Shown piece by piece: positions 55,280-64,000 of a stretch of 64,000 nucleotides of DNA (position 1 is the first letter of the stretch; each line of letters starts with the position of its first letter). Both the position numbers and the translations under genes were made by a program. The DNA is from Budorcas taxicolor (taxonomy: Eukaryota > Chordata > Mammalia > Artiodactyla > Bovidae): contig NC_068926.1 of assembly GCF_023091745.1 (NCBI RefSeq), positions 70,678,001-70,742,000 on the forward strand, read 5' to 3'. The notes below the pieces were generated by a model, which was given only the letters and a program-made list of their open reading frames with translations, made no database searches and was not told the DNA's origin.

Positions 55280-55589
55280 CCTGTGTGTGGGGGAGACCCC
55301 TGTCCCGTCAGAGACCACAGGTGACTCTGTGGCTCCCTGCACCCTCAGCAGTGACATCAGTGTCGGCCGCTCTGCTCTTACTGGAACGAGCAGAAGCCAG
55401 CGAGCCCTCCTCAGTCCTCCGGTCCTACCACTCAGACTCCAGGAAGAACCAGGCTCTGGGGTCCCTGCGAGTTTTCTGGATCCAAAGATGCCTCGGCCAG
55501 CACAGGGCTCCTGCTCGTCTCTGGGCTGCAGCGTGAGGACGAGGCTGACTCTGACCGTGCAGGCTGGTGCAACAGGGCTCCGCACAGCG
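55280..55589 (+). pseudogene. IGLV11/IGLV5-like V-lambda relic (copy 3)
   Basis: Third copy of the leaderless relic. It has CTLSSDISVG (about 55335), a frameshift, WNEQKPASPPQ, then SGSKDASASTGLLLVSGLQ and REDEADS, with CACAGCG at 55583. The framework-3 cysteine is missing as in the other copies. Confidence 0.73.
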
Positions 55590-56316
55590 ACACAGGTAGA
55601 CGGGAAACCGGGACGAGAGCCTCAGCCTGTTAGGGGCTTGTTCTTAGAGAACCATGAAATCTTAAATATTACCCTGGAACCAACTTATTCCTGAGGTATG
55701 TTCTGGTTCATAATATGTCTACTCCCAATGGTACAGTCAGTTTTGCTGAAATCTCAGAAAATGTAAACAGATTCTGATGCCACTGAAGTGCCCCCTGGTC
55801 AGCCGGGTGATGACGGGAGCCGTGGAGCTGAGCTCCCTCACTTGAGATCAGGAACAGGAGGCTTTCCCCGATGCGCCTCCAGCAGAGTCCGTGGACCATC
55901 CCAGCAGGCAGATCGTCCCCCAGGGTGTGAACTCTGCTCCTGAAGGGGCAGAGCAGAGAGTGTGAGGAGTGAGGGGCACCGGGAATACATGGCAGGCGGC
56001 AGGGAGCCCCGGGAGTGGCTCTCCTGACCCCCAGGTGCTGGCTCTGTGCTGCCCTCTGCTCCTCTCGTCTCCACCCCATCGGAGCATTTCCTCCTTCAGG
56101 ACTGGGGTGGTCTGTGGGCTGTCAGGAGCAGGGGCTCCCCAAGAGGTGCCCGTGTCCCGCTGCTTATGATGCCCCCGATGAGTCCAGATCGAAAGGCCCC
56201 ACGTCCTGTAGAAGGAACAGCGGGGAAGCGGGGATCACCATGGCAATGATAAGAGATTCCAGGCAAAGCCCTGCCTTTGTGACCCAGGACAGAGCTGAGG
56301 GACACTCAGGGTTTCG
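55590..56316. repeat. Duplicated flank, copy 4 (first part, no gene)
   Basis: Matches 10499-11220. The match is broken at 56316 by an LTR insertion and resumes at 60551. Confidence 0.8.
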
Positions 56317-59300
56317 GTGTCGGGGTCCAGCCCCCGCAGGATCCAGGGAAACCCTCAGGAGAAACCGCGTCGGTGAATGAATGAATGAGAGAGGAAAGAA
56401 TAGGAGCGAATCGTGTAGTGGAAAAATAGAGGAGAAAAGAGGCTGATGTTCCTTGGTTTACACGGAAACTCAACAAAGTCTCGAAACAAGTGACTTGCAC
56501 CCTCTACGTAGGCCACAGGCGCCCTTCCGGTCTCCCGAGGAAGTGAGACCCAGGACACCTTCCTGTTCAGGTCTTAGAAGCCCAGGCGGATAAGTAGACA
56601 CAGCGGACCTCTGTGCTCCAGATGGGAACTAGCCTGAAAGCAGAGTCAATTCAGTTCAGTTCAGTTCAGTTCAGTCGCTCAGTCGTGTCCGACTCCTTGC
56701 GACCCCAGGAATCGCAGCACACCAGGCCTCCCTGTCCATCACCATCTCCTGGAGTTCACTCAGACTCACGTCCATCGAGTCCATGATGCCATCCAGCAAT
56801 CTCATCCTCAGTCATCCCCTTCTCCTCCTGCCCCTAATCCCTCCCAGCATCAGAGTCTTTCCCAATGAGTCAACTCTTCCAATGAGGTGGCCAAAGTACT
56901 GGAGTTTCAGCTTTAGCATCATTCCTTCCAAAGAAATCCCAGGGCTGATCTCCTTCAGAATGGACTGGTTGGATCTCCTTGCAGTCCAAGGGACTCTCAA
57001 GAGTCTTCTCCAACACCACAGTTCAAAAGCATCAATTCTTGGGTGCTCAGCCTTCTTCACAGTCCAACTCTCACATCCATACATGACCACAGGAAAAACC
57101 ATAGCCTTGACTAGACGGAACTCTGTCGGCAAAGTAATGTCTCTGCTTTTGAATATACTATCTAGGATGGTCATAACTTTTCTTTCAAGGAGTAAGCGAC
57201 TTTTAATTTCATGGCTGCAGTCACCATCTGCAGTGATTCTGGAGCCCAAAAAAATAGAGTCTGACACTGTTTCCACTGTTTCTCCATCTATTTCCCATGA
57301 AGTGATGGGACCAGATGCCATGGTCTTCATTTTCTGAATGTTGAGCTTTAAGCCAACTTTTTCCCTCTCTTCTTTCACTTTCATTAAGAGGCTTTTAAGC
57401 TCCTCTTCACTTCCTGCCATAAGGGTGGTGTCATCTGCATATCTGAGGTTATTGATATTTCTCCTGGCAATCTTGATTCCAGCTTGTGTTTCTTCTAGTC
57501 CAGCGTTTCTCATGATGGACTCTGCATAGAAGTTAAATAAGCAGGGTGACGATATACAGCCTTGACGCACTCCTTTTCCTATTTGGAACCAGTCTGTTGT
57601 TCCATGTCCAGTTCTAACTGTTGCTTCCTGACCTGCATACAGATTTTTCAAGAGGCAGGTCAGGTGGTCTGGTATTCCCATCTCTTTCAGAATTTTCCAC
57701 AGTTGATTGTGATCCACACAGTTAAAGGCTTTGGCATAGTCAATCAAGCAGAAATAGATGTTTTTCTGGAACTCTCTTGCTTTTTCCATGATCCAGTAGA
57801 TGCTGGAAATTTGATCTGATTCCTCTGCCTTTTCTAGAACCAGCTTGAACATCAGGGAGTTCACGGGTCATGTATTGCTGAAGCCTGGTTTGGAAATTTT
57901 TGAGCATTATTTTACTAGCATGTGAGATGAGTGCAATTGTGTGGTAGTTGGAGCATTCTTTGGCATTGCCTTTCTTTGGAATTGGAATGAAAACTGACTT
58001 TTTCCAGTCCTGTGGCCACTGCTGAATTTTCCAAATTTGCTGGCATATGGAGTGCAGCACTTTCACAGCATCATATTTCAGGATTTGAAACAGCTCCACT
58101 GGAATTCCATCACCTCCACTAGCTTTGTTTGTAGTGATGCTTTCTAAGGCCCACTTGACTTAACATTCCAGGATGTCTGGCTCTAGATGAGTGATCACAT
58201 CATCATGATTATCTGCATCGTGAAGATCTTTTTTGTACAGTTCTTCTGTGTATTCTTGCCACCTCTTCTTAATATCTTCTGCTTCTGTTAGGTGCATACC
58301 ATTTCTGTCCTTTATGGAGCCCATCTTTGCATGAAATGTTCCCTTGGTATCTCTAATTTTCTTGAAGAAATCTCTATTCTTTCCCTTTCTGTTCTTTTCC
58401 TCTATTTCTTTGCATTGATCCCTGAAGATGGCTGTCTTATCTCTTCTTGCTATTCTCTGGAACTCTGCATTCAGATGCTTATATCTTTCCTTTTCTCCTT
58501 TGCTTTTTGCCTCTCTTCTTTTCACAGCTATTTGTAAGGCCTCCCCAGACAGCCATTTTGCTGTTTTGCATTTCTTTCCCATGGGCATTGTCTTGATCCC
58601 TGTCTCCTGTACAATGTCAGGAACCTCATTCCATAGTTCATCAGGCACTGTATCTATCAGATCTAGACCCTTAAATCTATTTCTCACTTCCACTGTATAA
58701 TCATAAGGGATATGATTTAGGTCATACCTGAATGGTCTAGTGGTTTTCCCTACTTTCTTCAATTTGAGTCTGAATTTGGTAATAAGGAGTTCATGATCTG
58801 AGCCACAGTCAGCTCCTGGCCTTGTTTTTGCTGACTGTATAGAGCTTCTCCATCTTTGGCTGCAATGAATATAATCAATCTGATTTCGGTGTTGACCATC
58901 TGGTGATATCCATGTGTAGAGTCTTCTCTTGTGTTGTTGGAAGAGGGTATTTGCTATGACCAGTGCATTCTCTTGGCAAAACTCTATTAGTCTTTGCCCT
59001 GCTTCATTCCACATTCCATGGCCAGATTTGCCTGTTACTCCAGGTGTTTCCTGACTTCCTACTTTTGCATTCCAATCCCGTAGAATGAAAAGGACATCTT
59101 TTTTGGGTGTTAGTTCTAGAAGGTCTGTAGGTCTTCATAAAACCGTTCAACTTCAGCTTCTTCAGCGTTACTGGTTGGGGCATAGGCTTGGATAACTGTG
59201 ATATTGAATGGTTTGCCTTGGACACGAACAGAGATCATTCTGTCATTTTTGAGATTGGATCCAAGTACTGCATTTCGGACTCTTTTGTTGACCATGATGG

Positions 59301-60550
59301 CTACTCCATTTCTTCTGAGGGATTCCTGTCTCCAGTAGTAGATATAATGGTCATCTGAGTTAAATTCACCCATTCCAGTCCATTTTAGTTTGCTGATTCC
59401 TAGAATGTCGACGTTCACCCTTGCCATCTCTTGTTTGACCACTTCCAATTTGCCTTGATTCATGGACCTGACATTCCAGGTTCCTATGCAATATTGCTCT
59501 TTACAGCATCAGATCTTGCTTCTGTCACCAGTCACATCCACAACTGGGTATTGTTTTTGCTTTGGCTCCATCCTTTCATTCTTTCTAGAGTTATTTCTCC
59601 ACTGATCTCCAGTAGCATATTGAGCACCTAATGACCTGGGGAGTTCCTCTTTCAGTATCCTATCATTTTGCCTTTTCATGCTGTTCATGGGGTTCTCAAG
59701 GCAAGAATACTGAAGTGGCTTGCCATTCCCTTCTCCAGTGGACAGGGAGACCAAGCTTCTTTGGTGAGCGTGTCCCGTCACTTTATTTTCAGAGAGGGCT
59801 TTTTTACCCTGAGTTGTACGTTGTGCAACGTGATAAAAGCAGTCAACTCAGCATTCGATCAGTATTAACTTTTATCAGTACCAGGTTCTTTTCTGCAAGA
59901 GTCTTATTTTTGTACATTATATCTGGCCCGGAGGCCTGGTGATATTTTATGACCTCTTTTTGATAAAGGTTGGTCAGCCAGAGCAATAATTTTCCCTTAA
60001 AGTGTTTCTTCTTAAATTCCTAGCCTGCGTCACCCTTAAAATACAGAGTTACATTTTCATGGAGCAAAGATTCAGTGGGTTACAGCAAAGAAAGAACTTA
60101 TTAACTCAAAGTCTAACATTGCTAATGCTAAAGCTGCTGCTTGTTTTTTCTACATCCTGACTATATGCACTCCCAGGAACACAATGAATAAGGGATGTGA
60201 GAACTTGGCAGCAAGCATTGGCTCAACAATGTTGCAAGAGTCTGGATAACCCTGCCAAGTAAGCTAGAACACTAACAGGAGGTTTGAATTGAAACACTCT
60301 TATCTTGTCCAGGAGACTTATTAGCTAGAGCCCTAAGTTGATTTTCTCCAGAGAAAGGTGGTCGGGGATAGCCCCGTGTTAATGTCAGAAGAGTTGGTGA
60401 AAGTCATGAAATAATAAAACAGACAGATTCTGGTTTGGGGGTAGATGCTCGAGAAGGGGGACCCCTGGAGGCCTGATCTCGTTTTTGCCCATCAGGCCTC
60501 TTCCTCATGACCTTTGCCATGGGCGGGATTCTCCACGCTGGCTCCCGGCA
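56317..60550 (-). mobile_element. Antisense solo LTR (class II-type), split by a BovB
   Basis: The outer ends are TGTCGGGGTCCAGC (complement of the LTR 3' end) at 56317 and GGCTCCCGGCA (complement of TGCCGGGAGCC) at 60550. It is flanked by the perfect 6-bp duplication TTTCGG (56311-56316 and 60551-60556). LTR sequence occupies 56317-56647 and 59741-60550 (about 1.14 kb); the middle is BovB. Complementary TATA and AATAAA-like signals lie near 59790-59815. No internal retroviral genes are seen. Confidence 0.82.
56648..59740 (-). mobile_element. BovB LINE, about 3.1 kb, antisense, nested in LTR
   Basis: Autonomous non-LTR retrotransposon of ruminants (RTE clade; endonuclease plus reverse transcriptase). 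On the minus strand the order is endonuclease (59463-58160, with breaks near 59110 and 59010), linker, then a 350-codon RT frame (57864-56812) with YADD (complement of 57430-57441) and a cysteine/tryptophan-rich C-terminal part. The 3' end has the GTTCA tail repeats (about 56655-56680). Three or more frameshifts or stops divide the ORF, so it is inactive. Its 5' end lacks the GC-rich UTR that the copy at 60690 has. Confidence 0.92.
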
Positions 60551-60690
60551 TTTCGGCCCTGTTCTCTGCCTCCTGCTGGGTCCACCCGCCCTCCATGATC
60601 ACTGTGGACCCCATCCTGATGAGGAGGCTGGTCATCAGTGTGACACAGCTATCACTAACCACAGCCACAAGGAATTCCCGTGTGATTGGG
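60551..60690. repeat. Duplicated flank, copy 4 (continued)
   Basis: Continues the match to 11210-11360 (CCCTGTTCTCTGCCTCCTG, GATGAGGAGGCTGGTCATCAG), then is cut by the BovB 5' end. Confidence 0.8.
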
Positions 60691-63600
60691 ATGCCGGGCG
60701 GCTGCGGCCCGGCGCACTAGGCACGGCCGAGAGGAGTTACCCCACGTGTGAGGTGAGGGGCAGGGGCCGAGAGTGCCAGGCTGCGACGGCGTGGGAGCGG
60801 CAGAGAGGAGCTGCCCAAGTACGAGGTCAGGGGTGGCCGGGAGAAGCCACCTCGCACCCGAGGTTAGTGGTGGGGGCCCTGAGGAGCCACCCTGGGCCCG
60901 AGGCCAGGGGCGGCGGCCGGGAGGAGCAACCCGAGGAGCGGTGGCTGCGCGGGCACAGGATGGCCTAGGGGAGCTATGCCACGCTGAATGTCAGGAAGGG
61001 CGGCAGTGAGGAGGTACCCCTCGTCCAAGGTAAGGAGCAGCGGCTGTGCTTTGCTGGAGCAACCGAGAAGAGATACCCCACGCACAAGGTAAGAGAAATC
61101 TGATTAAGATGGTAGGTGTTGCAAGAGGGCATCAGAGGGCAGACACACTGAAACCATACTCACAGAAGACTAGTCAATCTAATCACACTAGGACCACAGC
61201 CTTGTCTAACTCAATGAAACCAAGCCATGCCTGTGGGGGGCAACCCAAGACGGGCGGGTCATGGTGGAGAGGTCTGACAGAATGTGGTCCACTGGGAAAG
61301 GGAATGGCAAACCACTTCAGTATTCTTGCCTTGAGAACCCCATGAACAGCATGAAAAGGCAAAATGATAGGATACTGAAAGAGGAACTCCCCAGGTCATT
61401 AGGTGCCCAATATGCTACTGGAGATCAGTCTCCAGAAAGAATGACGGGATGTGGACATGACTGGTGATAGAAGCAAGGTCGGATGCTGAAAGAGCAATGT
61501 TGCATAGGAACCTGGAATGTCAGGTCCATGAATCAAGGCAAATTGGAAGTGGTCAAACAAGAGATGGCAAGGGTGAACGTCGACATTCTAGGAATCAGCA
61601 AACTAAAATGGACTGGAATGGGTGAATTTAACTCAGATGACCATTATATCTACTACTGCGGGCAGGAATCCCTCAGAAGAAATGGAGTAGCCATCATGGT
61701 CAACAAAAGAGTCCGAAATGCAGTACTTGGATGCAATCTCAAAAACGACAGAATGATCTCTGTTCGTCTCCAAGGCAATCCATTCAATATCACAGTTATC
61801 CAAGCCTATGCCCCAACCAGTAACGCTGAAGAAGCTGAAGTTGAATGGTTTTATGAAGACCTACAAGACCTTTTAGAACTAACACCCAAAAAAGATGTCC
61901 TTTTCATTCTAGGGGACTGGAATGCAGAAGTAGGAAGTCAAGAAACACCTGGAGTAGCAGGCAAATGTGGCCTTGGAATGCGGAATGAAGCAGGGCAAAG
62001 ACTAATAGAGTTTTGCCAAGAGAACGCACTGGTCATAGCAAACACCCTCTTCCAACAACACAAGAGAAGACTCTGCACATGGACATCACCAGATGGTCAA
62101 CCCAAAATCAGATGGATTATATTATTTGCCGCCAACGATGGAGAAGCTCTTTACAGTGAACAAAAACAAGACCAGGAGCTGACTGTGGCTCAGATCATGA
62201 AAATCTTATTACCAAATTCAGACGTAAATTGAAAAAAGAAGGGAAAACCACTAGACCATTCAGGTATGACCTAAATCAAATTCCTTATGATTATACAGTG
62301 GAAGTGAGAAATAGATTTAAGGGCCTAGATCTGATAGATAGAGTGCCTGATGAACTATGGAATGAGGTTCATGACATTGTACAGGAGACAGGGATCAAGA
62401 CCATCCCCATGGAAAAGAAATGCAAAAAAAGCAAAATGGCTCTCTGGGGAGACCTTACAAATGGCTGTGAAAAGAAGAGAGGCGAAAAGCAAAGGAGAAA
62501 AGGAAAGATATAAGCATCTGAATGCAGAGTTCCAGAGAATAGCAAGGAAAGATAAGAAAGCCTTCCTCAGTGATCAATACAAAGAAAGAGAGGAAAAGAA
62601 CAGACTGGGAAAGACTAGAGATCTCTTCAAGAAAATTAGAGACACCAAGGGAACATTTCATGCAAAGATGGGCTCGATAAAGGACAGAAATAGTCTGGAC
62701 CTAACAGAAGCAGAAGATATTAAGAAGAGGTGGCAAGAATACACAGAAGAACTGTGCAAAGAAGATCTTCACGACCCAATAATCATGATCGTGTGATCAC
62801 TAATGTAGAGCCAGACATCCTGGAATGTGAAGTCAAGTGGGCCTTAGAACGCATCACTATGAACAAAGCTAGTGGAGGTGATGGAATTCCAGTTCAGCTG
62901 TTGCAAACCCTGAAAGAAGATGCTGTGAAAGTGCTGCACTCAATATGCCAGCAAATTTGGAAAACTCAGCAGTGGCCACAGGACTAGAAAAGGTCATTTT
63001 TAATTCCAATCCCAAAGAAAGGCAATGCCCAAGAATGCTCAAACTACTGCACGATTGCACTCATCTCACGTGCTAGTAAAGTAATGCTCACAATTCTCCA
63101 AGCCAGGCTTCAGCAATATGTGAACTGTGAACTTCCTGAGGTTCAAGCTGGTTTTAGAAAAGGCAGAGGAACCTAAGATGAAATTGCCAATATCCACTGG
63201 ATCATGGAAAAAGAAAGAGAGTTCCAGAAAAACATGATTTCTGCTTGATTGATTATGCCAAAGCCTTTGACTGTGGATCACAATAAACTGTGGAAAATTC
63301 TGAAAGTGATGGGAATACCAGACCACCTGACCTGCCTCTTGAGAAATCTGTATGCAGGTCAGGAAGCAGCAGTTAGAACTGGACATGGAACAACAGACTG
63401 GCTCCAAATAGGAAAAGGAGTACATCAAGGCTGTATATTGTCACCCTGCTTATTTAACTTCTATGTGGAGTACAGCATGAGAAAGGCTGGACTGGAAGAA
63501 GCACAAGCTGGAATCAAGATTGCTGGGAGAAATATCAATAACCTCAGATATGCAGATGACACCACTGTGATGGCAGAAAGTGAAGAGGAACTGAAAAGCC

Positions 63601-63722
63601 TCTTGATGAAAATGAAAGTGGAGAGTGTAAAAGTTGGCTTAAAGCTCAACATTCAGAAAAGAAAGATCATGGCATCTGGTCTCATCACTTCATGGGAAAT
63701 AGATGGGGAGTCAGTGGAAACA
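60691..63722 (+). mobile_element. BovB LINE with GC-rich 5' UTR, sense, 3' truncated
   Basis: Starts with a GC-rich UTR of degenerate tandem blocks (GAGGAGCTACCCCACG-like units, 60700-61090). The endonuclease frame is 61483-62232 (LKEQCCIGTWNVRSMNQGK, the sequence of the AP-like endonuclease start). The linker region (62229-62987) is split by frameshifts. The RT frame 63249-63761 has YADD at 63549-63560. It breaks off at about 63722 without the 3' tail repeats. The missing 3' end implies a later deletion or recombination, because LINEs normally lose the 5' end. Confidence 0.9.
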
Positions 63723-64000
63723 TTATTGTTATACAATTGCAAAGAGAGTAGAGGAAAATAAAAGTCTGTCCTTTCTTCCTCCTTGAGACTTCCAGAACCC
63801 TCTCTCCTTGGGGACCCCTAGACTTCTTATCAACCTACCTAGGAAATGACTCTCTCATCCCCAAAGTCCAGGATCTAGTGAAAAATATCACTGATATCAA
63901 GACCAGGAAAATAAGTAACCATGGGAAAGAGACTTATATAGACATCAATGCTGAGATGACTCAGATGATAAAATCAGGTGACAGATACTTGCAGTGAACA
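63723..64000. other. Start of another V1-type flank
   Basis: From about 63860 it matches 16340-16480, 6700-6840 and 50150-50280 (ACTGATATCAAGACCAGGAA, ATCAGGTGACAGATA). The next V1 cassette probably follows beyond the window. Confidence 0.6.

Noticed and set aside
56812..59463. Large endonuclease/RT frames as host genes (also 61483-63761 and 17465-18788)
   Set aside because: They are pieces of BovB LINEs with YADD-type RT motifs and frameshifts between domains.
1..64000. J-lambda, C-lambda, VPREB/IGLL or tRNA/rRNA genes
   Set aside because: I looked for the FGxGT-type J motif, constant-domain exons and tRNA structures; only tRNA-derived SINE heads were found.

Overview
This is mammalian, ruminant (bovid, most likely cattle-like) germline DNA from the immunoglobulin lambda light-chain locus, inside the V-segment cluster. 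Three things support this. (1) There are repeated two-exon V-lambda segments with an octamer promoter (ATTTGCAT), a 46-nt leader exon, an intron of about 110 nt, a V exon and a recombination signal (CACAGTG, 22/23-bp spacer, ACAAAAACC). (2) The interspersed repeats are BovB LINEs, Bov-A2 and Bov-tA SINEs, which are specific to ruminants. (3) No bacterial-type gene organisation is present. I saw no J-lambda, C-lambda, VPREB or RNA gene.

Layout, left to right; all V segments are on the + strand. 1-5.7 kb: duplicated flank and an IGLV8 pseudogene (3.6-4.2 kb). 5.7-10.5 kb: an IGLV1 pseudogene with its 5' end lost at a SINE (5.9-6.3), an apparently functional IGLV1 (9.18-9.65), an IGLV11/5-like relic (10.2-10.5). 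10.9-16.5 kb: a second copy of the first flank with an IGLV8 pseudogene (14.27-14.8). 16.6-28.3 kb: a V-free island of retroelements holding LTR fragments, several BovB pieces, a roughly 31-bp tandem-repeat array of about 3.5 kb (21.46-24.98) and an antisense processed pseudogene of adenylosuccinate synthase (ADSS2; 26.3-27.7). 28.6-35.1 kb: an IGLV5-like pseudogene, a solo LTR, and a third flank copy with an IGLV8 pseudogene. 37.4-42.7 kb: an IGLV1 pseudogene and an IGLV5-like pseudogene whose leader intron carries a solo LTR. 44.1-55.6 kb: a tandem duplication of about 6.4 kb, each copy holding a 30-bp minisatellite, an apparently functional IGLV1 (46.35 and 52.75), an IGLV10-like relic and an IGLV11/5-like relic; a promoter-less IGLV1 pseudogene (49.28) lies between them. 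56.0-63.7 kb: a fourth flank copy broken by an antisense LTR that itself contains a BovB of about 3.1 kb, then by a second BovB with its GC-rich 5' UTR. The last 150 bases are the start of another V1-type flank.

How it works together: the three open IGLV1 segments are the only ones I would call recombination-competent. The other ten V-like segments have stops, frameshifts, lost conserved cysteines, lost start codons or lost promoters. The window is built from a few ancestral cassettes duplicated several times, which gives many near-identical V1 and V8 sequences. At least eleven G-rich elements closely matching the CTCF core consensus recur at fixed offsets in these cassettes, all in the same orientation as the V segments. 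That is the most suggestive regulatory pattern in the window. I found no clearly novel biological system. The most noteworthy items are the CTCF-like array, the IGLV10-like relics, the CDR1-focused difference between two tandem V1 copies, the tandem-repeat array and the nested LTR/BovB insertion.
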